Position numbers and translations under genes: made by a program. Below, one piece after another: positions 29,409-38,472 of a DNA stretch of 64,000 nucleotides (positions are counted from its first letter, which is position 1; the number at the start of each line of letters is the position of its first letter). The DNA comes from Rhodococcus sp. WMMA185 (GTDB lineage: Bacteria > Actinomycetota > Actinomycetes > Mycobacteriales > Mycobacteriaceae): contig NZ_CP017014.1 of assembly GCF_001767395.1 (NCBI RefSeq), forward strand, positions 3,356,501 through 3,420,500. Direction: 5' to 3'. The notes under the pieces were generated by a model, which saw only the letters and a program-made list of their open reading frames with translations, had not been told where the DNA came from and did no database searches.

Positions 29409-31127
29409 ATGAGCAAGCACGAATACGACATCGTGGTCGTCGGTAGCGGCGCCGGGGGAATGACCGCGGCACTGACCGCAGCCCGCAAGGGACTCAGCGT
29501 GGTCATCCTCGAAAAGGCAGCGCACTTCGGCGGTTCCACCGCCCGCTCGGGTGGTGGCGTATGGATCCCGAACAACGAGATCCTCAAAGCGGCTGGAGTC
29601 GACGACACGGCCGAAGCCGCACGGACCTACCTGCACAGCATCATCGGCGATGTCGTACCCAAGGATCGCATCGATACGTACCTCGATCGCGGACCCGAGA
29701 TGCTGTCCTTTGTGCTGAAGAACAGCCCGCTGAAGCTGCAGTGGGTACCCGAGTACTCCGACTACTATCCCGAGGCTCCCGGCGGACGGCTCAGGGGACG
29801 ATCCGTCGAGCCGGTGCCGTTCGACGGCCGCAAACTCGGTGAAGACCTCGCGAAACTCGAACCGGCCTATGTGAAGGCCCCGCCGAACTTCGTCGTCACT
29901 CAGGCCGACTACCGCTGGCTCAACCTGCTCATGCGCCACCCTCGCGGGCCACTGCGGGCGGCCCGAGTCGGACTCCGATTCCTCGGAGCCAAGATCACGG
30001 GCAAGCGATTGCTCGTCCTGGGCCAGGCACTGGTCGCGGGACTGTATGGGGGACTGAAAGCCGCCGGTGTCCCGGTTCTGCTCGAAACCCCACTCACCGA
30101 CCTCTATGTCGAGGACGGGGTTGTGAAGGGTGTAACGGCCGAGGTCGACGGGCGATCGCAAGTCTTTCGCGCACGCCGCGCAGTGGTGATCGCCTCGGGC
30201 GGATTCGAACACAACGACGAGGCCCGCAAGAAATACCAGCGCGCCCCGATCGGCACCGAATGGACCGTCGGCGCCAAGGCCAACACCGGCGACGGCATCT
30301 GGGCTGGCGAGAAACTCGGCGCCGCACTCGATCTGATGGAAGACGCCTGGTGGGGTCCGTCCATCCCGCTCACCGGAGGACCCTGGTTCGCACTCTCCGA
30401 GCGCAGTCTTCCGGGTTGCATCATGATCAACCGGTCCGGCAAACGCTTCGTCAACGAATCCGCGCCGTACGTGGAGGCGACGCACGCCATGTACGGAGGC
30501 AAGCACGGCCAGGGCGACGGGCCTGGTGAGAACATTCCGTGCTGGCTCATCCTCGACCAGCGATACCGCGACCGGTACACGTTCGCCGGAACCACCCCTC
30601 GCTCCCCGTTCCCCCGTCGCTGGCGGAAGGCCGGCATCATCGTCGAGGCGAAGAGCGTCGCCGAGTTGGCCGAGAAGATCGATGTGCCTGTGGACTCTCT
30701 CACCGAGACGGTCTCGCGCTTCAACACCTTCGCGCGCAAAGGCAAGGACGAGGACTTCGGGCGAGGCGAAAGCGGCTACGACCACTACTACGGTGATCCC
30801 CGCAACAAACCGAATCCAAGCCTCGGCGCGCTCGAGAAGGCACCCTTCTACGCGGTCAAGATGGTCCCGGGCGACCTCGGCACGAAGGGCGGACTCCGCA
30901 CCGACCAGAACGCGCGTGTGCTCCGACAGGACGGCAGCATCATCGAGAACCTCTATGCCGTAGGCAACGCGAGTGGTCCGGTCATGGGACATACCTACGC
31001 CGGGCCCGGAGCGACGATTGGCCCGGCGATGACTTTTGGCTACCTTGCGGTCTTGGACATCCTCGCGAAGTCGAACGACTCCGATTCGCCCACCTCACTC
31101 ACCGGAGACACCACGAATGCCCATTGA
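29409..31127 (+). CDS. kstD: 3-ketosteroid delta-1-dehydrogenase (KstD)
   Basis: A 572-residue flavoprotein. The FAD-binding N-terminus is VVVGSGAGGMTAALTAARKG, followed by LEKAAHFGGSTARSGGGVWIP; the C-terminal FAD segment is NASGPVMGHTYAGPGATIG. It introduces the 1,2 double bond in ring A of 3-ketosteroids, which with KshA causes ring B opening. ATG at 29409 is used since it gives the usual short N-terminus; no ribosome binding site is visible because the operator sits there. Its 3' end overlaps hsd4B by eleven bases. Confidence 0.95.
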   Translation: MSKHEYDIVVVGSGAGGMTAALTAARKGLSVVILEKAAHFGGSTARSGGGVWIPNNEILKAAGVDDTAEAARTYLHSIIGDVVPKDRIDTYLDRGPEMLSFVLKNSPLKLQWVPEYSDYYPEAPGGRLRGRSVEPVPFDGRKLGEDLAKLEPAYVKAPPNFVVTQADYRWLNLLMRHPRGPLRAARVGLRFLGAKITGKRLLVLGQALVAGLYGGLKAAGVPVLLETPLTDLYVEDGVVKGVTAEVDGRSQVFRARRAVVIASGGFEHNDEARKKYQRAPIGTEWTVGAKANTGDGIWAGEKLGAALDLMEDAWWGPSIPLTGGPWFALSERSLPGCIMINRSGKRFVNESAPYVEATHAMYGGKHGQGDGPGENIPCWLILDQRYRDRYTFAGTTPRSPFPRRWRKAGIIVEAKSVAELAEKIDVPVDSLTETVSRFNTFARKGKDEDFGRGESGYDHYYGDPRNKPNPSLGALEKAPFYAVKMVPGDLGTKGGLRTDQNARVLRQDGSIIENLYAVGNASGPVMGHTYAGPGATIGPAMTFGYLAVLDILAKSNDSDSPTSLTGDTTNAH

Positions 31128-31977
31128 TCCACACGTTGCAATCGGTGCCGAACTACCAACCCAGGAGTTTTCCTGGACCAGTTCTGACGTGCAGCACTAT
31201 CACCTGGCACTCGGCGCCGGTTCTCGCCCCCTCGATGAGAACGAGTTGCGATATCTCACCGACCAGACGCCCCAGGTTCTCCCAACCTTCGCGACCGTGG
31301 CCTCCAACTTTCACGCCACCGAAGCACCGCGTGTGTCATTTCCCGGCATCGAGATCGACCTGGCCAAGGTCGTGCACGGCACCCAGGAAGTGACCGTGCA
31401 CAAACCCATCCCGTCTGCGGGCAAAGCGCGCACCACCACCCGAATTGCGGAGGTGTGGGACAAGGGCAAGGCCGCCGTGATCGTCCAGGAGTCCACTACC
31501 ACCGACCTCGACGGCACTCCCCTGTGGACGGGTCGGTCATCAATCTTTGCGCGCGGCGAAGGCGGTTTCGGCGGCGAACGTGGACCGTCCCAGTCGGTCG
31601 AACTACCCGACCGGCCCGCCGATGCTGTGGTCGACACCCCTGTACTGCCCCAGCAGGCGCTGATGTACCGGATGTGCGGCGACCGTAACCCACTCCATTC
31701 CGACCCGAAGTTTGCCGCAGCCGCAGGGTTTCCCGCGCCGATTCTGCACGGCCTGTGCACCTACGGAATGGTGTGCAAGGCAGCGGTGGACGCGGTGCTG
31801 GACGCAGACGCGAGCGCCGTCCAAGGATTCCGTGCAAGGTTCGCAGGGGTGGTGTTTCCTGGCGAAACGCTGCACACCCGAATCTGGAAGGACGACGGCA
31901 GACTGTTGATCTCGGCCACGGTTCTCGAGCGCGATAATGCCCCTGCCTTGGAGGATGTGATTCTCTCCCTAGCCTAG
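31117..31977 (+). CDS. hsd4B: MaoC-like 2-enoyl-CoA hydratase (Hsd4B)
   Basis: A 286-residue double hot-dog hydratase, the same length as M. tuberculosis Hsd4B (Rv3538). The hydratase 2 motif is in MCGDRNPLHSDPKFAAAAGFP with catalytic Asp and His, followed by ILHGLCTYGM. The N-terminal half is the degenerate hot-dog. Predicted to hydrate a side-chain enoyl-CoA in cholesterol degradation. The ATG at 31117 is 27 codons into a longer frame and overlaps the end of kstD, the same gene pair and order as Rv3537-Rv3538. Confidence 0.92.
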   Translation: MPIDPHVAIGAELPTQEFSWTSSDVQHYHLALGAGSRPLDENELRYLTDQTPQVLPTFATVASNFHATEAPRVSFPGIEIDLAKVVHGTQEVTVHKPIPSAGKARTTTRIAEVWDKGKAAVIVQESTTTDLDGTPLWTGRSSIFARGEGGFGGERGPSQSVELPDRPADAVVDTPVLPQQALMYRMCGDRNPLHSDPKFAAAAGFPAPILHGLCTYGMVCKAAVDAVLDADASAVQGFRARFAGVVFPGETLHTRIWKDDGRLLISATVLERDNAPALEDVILSLA

Positions 31978-32011
31978 TTACCGAAACGCAACCCTCTTTC
32001 TCGCAGCTAAA

Positions 32012-32030
32012 GCGGATTTACCCAATCCGC
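32012..32030. terminator. Small hairpin downstream of hsd4B
   Basis: GCGGATT (32012-32018) and AATCCGC (32024-32030) pair around a five-base loop, 35 bases after the hsd4B stop. It may end the kstD-hsd4B transcript. The rest of the 31978-32146 gap shows only a ribosome binding site for the next gene. Confidence 0.45.
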
Positions 32031-32146
32031 AGACACGATGCTGCAACCCTTTGTACGATTTCTGTGACCTCATCGAGACGTGTTACCGATGGTCGGGGCC
32101 GGTTCCACTTCTCTCCACGAGCAGTAGCGAACAAAGGGGGGACCCC

Positions 32147-32677
32147 GTGTCCCAGCGCAACTATCTCCGCCCCGTTCGACGTGCCGTTGTCACCGGGGGT
32201 CTCGCACTCTGCGCGACAGCCCTGGTAGCACTTCCCGCCACCGCGGCACCGGCCGGAAGTACCGGTAGTGGTGGTGGCATTACCGGATCCCTCTCCATGG
32301 GGTCCTCCGTCATCCCGACACCCGTTCCCAGCCCGTCCGGATTGGCCGCACTCGCTGTCGCGGCAACACAAACCGGTAAGCCCTACCTGTGGGGTGGTAC
32401 CGGCCCACACGCATGGGACTGCTCGGGTCTGGTGCAGTGGGCGTTCCGTCAGGTAGGGGTGGACCTCCCCCGCGTCACCTGGGATCAGGCCAACGTCGGT
32501 GCAAACATTCCTCGGTGGGCGCTGGCTCCCGGCGACGTCATCCTGCTCAACGACGCGTCACATGTCGGGATCTACGCGGGCTTCGGTCAGGTATTCAACG
32601 CATACGCCAGCGGGGTACCGATAGGCCTGACCCCACTGTCGCATTTCCGCAACATCCACAGCATCAAGAGGTTCTGA
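32147..32677 (+). CDS. Secreted NlpC/P60-family peptidoglycan hydrolase
   Basis: A 176-residue protein with a signal peptide (VRRAVVTGGLALCATALVAL, likely cleavage after ATAAPA) and one C-terminal NlpC/P60 domain. The nucleophile is Cys92 in WDCSGLVQW and the His is His139 in DASHVGIYAG. It is expected to cut peptidoglycan stem peptides in the cell wall. The short Gly/Ser-rich linker at 38-60 has no other domain. GTG at 32147 is chosen for the signal peptide and the purine-rich ribosome binding site AAAGGGGGG before it. Monocistronic. Confidence 0.9.
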   Translation: MSQRNYLRPVRRAVVTGGLALCATALVALPATAAPAGSTGSGGGITGSLSMGSSVIPTPVPSPSGLAALAVAATQTGKPYLWGGTGPHAWDCSGLVQWAFRQVGVDLPRVTWDQANVGANIPRWALAPGDVILLNDASHVGIYAGFGQVFNAYASGVPIGLTPLSHFRNIHSIKRF

Positions 32678-32803
32678 GGCGCGCAAGGGTCGTGGGCGTG
32701 ATGCTCCAAGCCGTGGGTACGCCTTCATCGCGTTCGGTCGGGGCACCAACATTGCGCGGCCAGGAGGTTGCCGCACCAGCCTCGGCCCGGCATGGTTGGT
32801 TTC

Positions 32804-32944
32804 ATGACCCGCAACTCGGGCCCAGGTTTCCCACCTGATCAAGTGGAATACCGGCCGCATCCGCCTGACCCTCTGTGGCCGGGCCGCGCGCGACGGATGG
32901 ACATCGCCCACCAGTGGCGCGACGAGTACCCGGCTCGAGGGTGA
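32804..32944 (+). CDS. Possible small protein upstream of the molybdenum hydroxylase genes
   Basis: An open frame of 46 codons from ATG 32804 to TGA 32942-32944, four bases before the FAD-subunit start. The product is proline- and arginine-rich (FPPDQVEYRPHPPDPLWPG, then MDIAHQWRDEYPARG) with no cysteine and no membrane segment. It has no recognised family. The tight spacing to the next gene suggests translational coupling, so it may be a real small protein or a leader peptide. Initiation signals before it are weak. Confidence 0.45.
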   Translation: MTRNSGPGFPPDQVEYRPHPPDPLWPGRARRMDIAHQWRDEYPARG

Positions 32945-32948
32945 CGCG

Positions 32949-33758
32949 ATGGATCTGTCGTTTGTCGCGGAGATCTCGACACCCCGAACCAGAGACGAAC
33001 TGCCTGCTCCGGAAGCGGGTGACGCCTACCTCGCCGGCGGTACCTGGCTGTACTCCGAGCCGCAACCCTCGATCACCCGTCTGATAGACCTGGCCACGCT
33101 CGAGTGGCCCTCGCTCACCGCGCGGAACGACGGGCTGGAAGTCGCCGCAAGCTGTACCATCGAAACACTTTGCACCACAACATTTCCAGCGCAGTGGCGG
33201 GCGACCAGCCTGTTCCGTCCGTGCGCAGAGTCGCTGGTCGCGTCGTGGAAGATCTGGCACACGGCGACAATCGGCGGCAATCTTGCACTGGCCCTCCCCG
33301 CCGGCGCCATGATCACCCTGTGCTGCACACTCGACGCCAGTGTTCTGGTCTGGAGTGCCGACGGCGGCCAGCGCCGGATTCCCGTTGCCGAGTTGGTCAC
33401 CGGAAACGGCCGCACCTGCCTCGATGCCGGAGACCTCATACGAAGCGTCCACTTCTCCGACACCGCCCTGCGCGGGCGCACGGCGCTGCGAAAAATCGCG
33501 TACTCGCCCCTCGGTCGTTCCGGCGCGCTGCTGGCCGGGCACCTCGGCGATACCGGATTCACGCTGACCGTCACCGCATCCACTGTCCGTCCGTTCATCT
33601 TGCGCTTCCCCGAAACACCTGACCCTCAGCCACTGAGTGCGGCGCTGTCGGAGCAGATCCCTCCCGGCGACTACCTGACGGACGCACACGGCACCGCGGA
33701 CTGGCGTCGTCACGTCACCGGAGTTCTGGCCGAGGAGATCAGGAGGGAACTGGCATGA
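32949..33758 (+). CDS. Molybdenum hydroxylase FAD-binding subunit
   Basis: A 269-residue FAD-binding protein of the CoxM/xanthine dehydrogenase medium-subunit type. FAD segments are AGGTWLY, close to the family AGGTDL, and ATIGGNLALALPAGAM, close to the family TIGGNL. The C-terminal CO-dehydrogenase flavoprotein domain follows (RGRTALRKIAYSPLGRSG). It passes electrons from the 2Fe-2S centres to an acceptor. The stop overlaps the start of the next gene by four bases. Start ATG at 32949 after GAGGGTGA. Confidence 0.87.
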   Translation: MDLSFVAEISTPRTRDELPAPEAGDAYLAGGTWLYSEPQPSITRLIDLATLEWPSLTARNDGLEVAASCTIETLCTTTFPAQWRATSLFRPCAESLVASWKIWHTATIGGNLALALPAGAMITLCCTLDASVLVWSADGGQRRIPVAELVTGNGRTCLDAGDLIRSVHFSDTALRGRTALRKIAYSPLGRSGALLAGHLGDTGFTLTVTASTVRPFILRFPETPDPQPLSAALSEQIPPGDYLTDAHGTADWRRHVTGVLAEEIRRELA

Positions 33759-36469
33759 AATTCACAGTCGACGGACAGCCTGTCGACGCCGAGCCACGGC
33801 CCGGTCAGTGCCTGCAGAGCCTGCTGCATGAGCAGCACCGATTCGCCGTCAAGAAGGGTTGCGGAACCGGCGACTGCGGTGCCTGCACCGTGCTCCTCGA
33901 CGGCAGTGCCGTGCATTCGTGCGTCGTGCCCGCTCACCGCGCCCAGGATCGTGAGGTGACCACCGCCGCCGGTCTCGGTGGGCCCGGCCGGCTACACCCG
34001 GTGCAGCAGCAGTTCATCGACGCGGCCGGGTTTCAATGCGGATTCTGCACACCCGGCATGGTGGTGACCGCATCCGTGCTCGACAACGATCAGCGAGCCG
34101 ATCTACCCCACTCCCTGAAAGGAAACCTCTGCCGCTGCACCGGCTATCGCGCAATTCGCGACGCCGTCGGCGGAGTGTGCAATACCGAGTCGGACAGTGC
34201 CGGTGAATCGTTCGGGCGGTCGGTTCCTTCGCCTGCAGCCACCCGAGTGGTGTGCGGCGCCGAACCGTACACACTCGACCTGGAAGTCGAAGATCTGCTA
34301 CACATCCAGATACTCGGCAGCCCGCACGCACATGCGAAGATCGTCGGTCTCGACACGTCCTCCGCCGAGCGACTACCCGGCGTCCACGCCGTGCTCACTC
34401 ACCGAGACAGTCCCGACGTCGTGTTCTCCACGGGGCGTACCGAATTCCGCATCAGTAACCCGGACGACACCTACATCTTCGACCCCGTCCTTCGCTTCCG
34501 AGGACAGCGCGTCGCGGCCGTTGTGGCGGATTCCGTCGACATCGCCAGGCGTGCAATACAGTTGATCGACGTCGAGTATGAACTTCTCGAGCCCGTCTTC
34601 GACCCCGAACAGGCCCGCGGCGCCGGCGCATCCCTGTTACACGGCGACAAGGGCGAAGGCTCTCGGATCGCGAACCCCGCGCGCAACCTCGCCGCGGAAC
34701 TGCACGGCGAGGTCGGAGATATCGGTGCAGGACTCGCACTGGCGCGGAAGTCGGGCGCCGTGGTCGAGGGCACGTGGCAAACCCAACGTGTACAGCACGT
34801 GCATCTCGAGACCCACGCAGCCGTGGGCTGGCTGGATTCCGAGGGTCGGCTGACTCTCCGCAGCAGCACCCAGGTGCCGTTCCTCGTCCGAAGCGAGCTC
34901 GCGCACCTGTTCGATCTCGATCACTCGCAGGTCCGAGTCTTCGCAACCCGTGTGGGCGGCGGGTTCGGTGCCAAGCAGGAGATGCAGGTCGAGGATCTCG
35001 TGGCACTGGCCGTCTTGCGCACCGGCAAACCTGTGCAGTACGAGTTCACCCGCTCCGACCAGTTCACGATCGCCCCATGCCGACACCCCATGCGTGTCTC
35101 GGTGAAGGTCGGCGCCGACGGGGAAGGGACACTGACTGCCCTCGCCGTCGACGTACTCTCGGATACCGGTGCGTACGGTAATCATTCGGCGACTGTGATG
35201 CTCCACAGCTGCAACGAATCCGTGGCACTGTACCGAAGTCCCAACAAGCGGGTGGACGCTCAGGCCGTCTACACCAACAACGTGCCGTCCGGCGCTTTCC
35301 GCGGCTACGGACTGGGCCAAGTCATCTTCGCCGTGGAGTCTGCGCTCGATCAACTGGCAGCACGGCTGGACATTGATCCGTTCGAGCTGCGCAGGCGCAA
35401 CGTCATCGTTCCGGGCGACGACTTCGTCGCAGCCAAGGTTGAGAACGGAGACCTCACCTTCGGCAGTTACGGACTCGACCAGTGCCTCGACCTGGCCGAG
35501 ACGGCGCTGCGCCGTGGCAACGGCATACGCCCGCCCGACGGCCCGCAGTGGCGGGTCGGCGAGGGGATGGCGGCGGCCATGATCGCCACGATTCCTCCAG
35601 GAGGACACTTCGCCGACGTCTCCTGCACCCTTGTCGAGGGCGGCCGCTACGAACTGCGAGTGGGCACCGCCGAGTTCGGGAACGGTAGCACCACGGTCCA
35701 CGCCCAGCTCGCCGCTTCGGCGCTGAACACCACCGTAGATCGGATCACAGTGATTCCGTCCGACACGGACGCCGTCGGCCACGACACCGGGGCGTTCGGG
35801 TCAACAGGAATCACGGTAGCCGGTGCGGCTGTAGAACTCGCCGGAACCAGGTTGCGGGAGCAGTTGTTCGAAGTCGCACGCCGCGTGTCGGGTGTCGCCG
35901 CCGACAGCCACTGCGAACTGGCGTCGGACGGTGTGCGGGTCTGCGGCAGAGTTGTCGAACTCGACAAGCTTCTAGCCGACGGCCCCGTCAGAGCCGAGGG
36001 CCGGCACGAGGGAACACCCCGTTCGGTTGCGTTCAACGTCCACGCGTTCCGGGTAGCAGTCGACATCGTCACGGGCGAAGTCCGCATCCTGCAGTCGATC
36101 CAGGCAGCCGATGCAGGCAGGGTGCTGCACCCGCAGCAATGCCGCGGGCAGGTCGAGGGGGGTGTCGCCCAGGCGATCGGAACCGCACTGTTCGAGGAAA
36201 TCCTGATCGACAGTGACGGAATCGTGCTCAACCCACAACTGCGGAACTACCATGTCCCGCAACTTGTCGACGTACCGGACACCGAGGTGTACTTCGCGGA
36301 CACATACGATGAGCTAGGCCCTCGAGGCGCCAAATCGATGAGCGAATCCCCCTATAACCCGGTGGCCCCTGCCCTGGCCAACGCCATCGCCGACGCAACC
36401 GGAGCCCGGCTTCGCCGCCTGCCGATGACCACGGCTGCCGTCTGGCAGGCACTGCCGCGCAACGAGTAG
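33755..36469 (+). CDS. Fused 2Fe-2S and molybdopterin-binding subunit of a xanthine dehydrogenase-family hydroxylase
   Basis: A 904-residue fusion. Residues 1-150 form the iron-sulfur part: a plant-type cluster in KKGCGTGDCGACTVLLDG and the second cluster in FQCGFCTPGM and NLCRCTGYR. From about 165 onward is the molybdopterin part, with GGGFGAKQEMQ, SGAFRGYGLGQ and, near the end, AKSMSESPYNPVAPALANAI, where the Glu fits the catalytic position normally found in a GEPP-like motif. The family hydroxylates purines, aldehydes or N-heterocycles. The substrate is not evident. Together with the preceding FAD gene it forms a complete enzyme. Confidence 0.88.
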   Translation: MKFTVDGQPVDAEPRPGQCLQSLLHEQHRFAVKKGCGTGDCGACTVLLDGSAVHSCVVPAHRAQDREVTTAAGLGGPGRLHPVQQQFIDAAGFQCGFCTPGMVVTASVLDNDQRADLPHSLKGNLCRCTGYRAIRDAVGGVCNTESDSAGESFGRSVPSPAATRVVCGAEPYTLDLEVEDLLHIQILGSPHAHAKIVGLDTSSAERLPGVHAVLTHRDSPDVVFSTGRTEFRISNPDDTYIFDPVLRFRGQRVAAVVADSVDIARRAIQLIDVEYELLEPVFDPEQARGAGASLLHGDKGEGSRIANPARNLAAELHGEVGDIGAGLALARKSGAVVEGTWQTQRVQHVHLETHAAVGWLDSEGRLTLRSSTQVPFLVRSELAHLFDLDHSQVRVFATRVGGGFGAKQEMQVEDLVALAVLRTGKPVQYEFTRSDQFTIAPCRHPMRVSVKVGADGEGTLTALAVDVLSDTGAYGNHSATVMLHSCNESVALYRSPNKRVDAQAVYTNNVPSGAFRGYGLGQVIFAVESALDQLAARLDIDPFELRRRNVIVPGDDFVAAKVENGDLTFGSYGLDQCLDLAETALRRGNGIRPPDGPQWRVGEGMAAAMIATIPPGGHFADVSCTLVEGGRYELRVGTAEFGNGSTTVHAQLAASALNTTVDRITVIPSDTDAVGHDTGAFGSTGITVAGAAVELAGTRLREQLFEVARRVSGVAADSHCELASDGVRVCGRVVELDKLLADGPVRAEGRHEGTPRSVAFNVHAFRVAVDIVTGEVRILQSIQAADAGRVLHPQQCRGQVEGGVAQAIGTALFEEILIDSDGIVLNPQLRNYHVPQLVDVPDTEVYFADTYDELGPRGAKSMSESPYNPVAPALANAIADATGARLRRLPMTTAAVWQALPRNE

Positions 36470-36476
36470 CCCCGGC

Positions 36477-36992
36477 TCACGTCGAAGGCGGACCGGGAGG
36501 CGGACCGGTCAGGAACGACCGCCCGCGACCGTCGAGACGGTCACACAGTTCCCGCACGATCGGACGCTGCCCCTTGACCAGTTTCGCCTCCGCGACACTT
36601 GCCGGGACCCAACGGGCGTCGTCGACCTCGGGGAACAGCTGCCGCTTGCCCGACCGGGGCGGCCATTCCAATTCGAACAGGTTGCTCTCGACGAAGCTGA
36701 CGCCTTCGTTCACTTCCGCCGCATAGACAGTGATCACCTTGCGTGAAGGTTGTCGAAAGTCTCCGAGTAGCTCGTACTCCGCAGCCGGTGCCGCTGCACC
36801 GATTTCTTCCTCGAACTCACGTAGCGCGGTGTCGTGGGGATCCTCACCAGCGGCATACTCCCCCTTCGGGATCGACCATGCCGCCTCGTCCTTTCCCGCC
36901 CAGAAAGGACCTCCCATGTGCGCGATCCACACCTGAAGTACACCTGCGATGTCGATCCGATACAGCAGGACCCCGGCGCTGGTGACCGTCAT
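36477..36992 (-). CDS. NUDIX hydrolase
   Basis: A 171-residue NUDIX protein. The NUDIX box GEYAAGEDPHDTALREFEEE is intact, with G, E and REFEEEIG in place. Opening SAGVLLYRID and the WSIPKGEY context are typical of small NTP or ADP-ribose pyrophosphatases without further specificity. The ATG at 36992 is chosen because upstream codons are not family-like and overlap ndh. It starts eight bases after the ndh stop and is probably co-transcribed with it. Confidence 0.88.
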   Translation of the reverse strand: MTVTSAGVLLYRIDIAGVLQVWIAHMGGPFWAGKDEAAWSIPKGEYAAGEDPHDTALREFEEEIGAAAPAAEYELLGDFRQPSRKVITVYAAEVNEGVSFVESNLFELEWPPRSGKRQLFPEVDDARWVPASVAEAKLVKGQRPIVRELCDRLDGRGRSFLTGPPPGPPST

Positions 36993-37000
36993 GGCCCGCT

Positions 37001-38305
37001 CTAAGCCGCAGCGATCTCTGTTCGCTCGCTCTCTTCGACCGGTTCGATCTCCTGGGCATAGTGGAAATGCGGGCGCCGACGGCCCAGGAACGATCCGCAC
37101 CACGACAGCACCGCGACGTAGCGGTTGCGGAAGCCGACGAGGTAGACAAGATGCACGGCGAGCCACAGGAACCAGGCGAGCACACCGGTCAACTCGATCT
37201 TGCCGACACGGGTAATAGCCCGGAAGCGATTGATGATCGCCATACTCCCCTTGTCGCGATAACTGAAGGGCGTTCCGGCAGGACGCTTTCCGGTGATCAC
37301 CGCCGCGACGTGGCGGCCGCCCTGCATCGCAAACGGCGACTGGGCCGGTAGGTCGTTCAGCGATGCCATATCGCCGATCGCGTAGATATCGTCGTACTTG
37401 CCCACTGTGAGGTCTTCGTCGACCAGCAGGCGCCCTCCGCGACCGGTCTCGCAGCCCGTCCGCTCCGCGAGCACTGCAGCGAAATCGTTGGCTTGGATTC
37501 CCGCCGACCAGATGATCGTTTCACCGGTGAGGCGCTTTTCGAAGCCGTTGCCCGGTGAGGACAGCGTCGCGCCGGTCTCGTCGATATCGGTCACCATGGT
37601 GCCCAGCACCACCTCGACACCTGCACGTTCCAACGAGTCCTGGGTGTAGCGACTGAGCTTGCCGCCGAACGCAGGCAGCGTTTCCTCCGCACCCTCCACG
37701 AGGGTGACGGTAACCTCTTCGGAGCTGATGTGGCCAAGGGACTTCTCGAAGTAGCGCCCCGCCAGTTCCTTGATCTGCCCGGCCAATTCGACGCCCGTCG
37801 GTCCCGCACCGATCACGATGAAGTGCAACAGGTCGCGGCGACGTTCCGGGTCGGCGGCAGTGTGCGCCTCCTCGAAGCAGCGAACAATTTGCCTGCGCAA
37901 TCGGTCGGCGTCGGCGACCGTCTTGAGGGCATACGTCACCTCAGCGAACTGGTCCTGGCCGAAGTACGCCTGCCGCGCACCGGTCGCGGCGATCAACGTG
38001 TCGTAGCCGAGCGTGTGACGCACCCCACCCGCCTCGTAGACGACGTTCTTCTCGTCGGGGTCGACGTCGACGACCCGACCCAGGCGGACGTCCCCGCTGG
38101 GATACTTGGCAAGAATCTCACGGATCGACGGGGCGATCTCCCCGGGTGAGATCACACCGGTCGCGACCTGGTAGAGCAACGGCTGAAACAGGTGCTCGGT
38201 GGTCTCGGAGATCAGCACGAACGGTGTGCCGGCCTTGCCGAGCTTCTTCGCCGCCGCGAGGGCGCCGAATCCCGATCCGACAATGACGACCTGAGTGCGA
38301 TCCAT
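37001..38305 (-). CDS. ndh: Type II NADH:quinone oxidoreductase
   Basis: A 434-residue non-proton-pumping NADH dehydrogenase. FAD motif VVIVGSGFGALAAAKKLGKAG, the quinone-site segment HLFQPLLYQVATG, NADH motif VIGAGPTGVELAGQI and IYAIGDMA are all typical. A C-terminal amphipathic and hydrophobic stretch (VLAWFLWLAVHLVYLVGFRN) anchors it to the membrane. It feeds electrons from NADH to menaquinone. Divergent from the LysR gene; followed by the NUDIX gene. Confidence 0.94.
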   Translation of the reverse strand: MDRTQVVIVGSGFGALAAAKKLGKAGTPFVLISETTEHLFQPLLYQVATGVISPGEIAPSIREILAKYPSGDVRLGRVVDVDPDEKNVVYEAGGVRHTLGYDTLIAATGARQAYFGQDQFAEVTYALKTVADADRLRRQIVRCFEEAHTAADPERRRDLLHFIVIGAGPTGVELAGQIKELAGRYFEKSLGHISSEEVTVTLVEGAEETLPAFGGKLSRYTQDSLERAGVEVVLGTMVTDIDETGATLSSPGNGFEKRLTGETIIWSAGIQANDFAAVLAERTGCETGRGGRLLVDEDLTVGKYDDIYAIGDMASLNDLPAQSPFAMQGGRHVAAVITGKRPAGTPFSYRDKGSMAIINRFRAITRVGKIELTGVLAWFLWLAVHLVYLVGFRNRYVAVLSWCGSFLGRRRPHFHYAQEIEPVEESERTEIAAA

Positions 38306-38472
38306 CGAGAATCCCTCCCTCTCCCATTACGTCTGAGCAGCCACTTCTGCTTAGCGTTGCGTATGACCCATCGTAGGTTCCGGACGTAGTCAGGCGCGAA
38401 TAAGCTGGGTAAATCGAAATTGTGTTATCTCGAATTGTCATAAATCCTAGGGAAGGGTCGTAACCTCGAGTC

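Noticed and set aside
29388-30992. 534-codon minus-strand frame opposite kstD
   Set aside because: It mirrors kstD codons, has no motifs, and kstD is certain.
31978-32146. Possible ydaO (c-di-AMP) riboswitch before the NlpC/P60 gene
   Set aside because: Such switches often precede cell-wall hydrolase genes, but I could not match the conserved core; only a short hairpin and a purine-rich ribosome binding site are seen.
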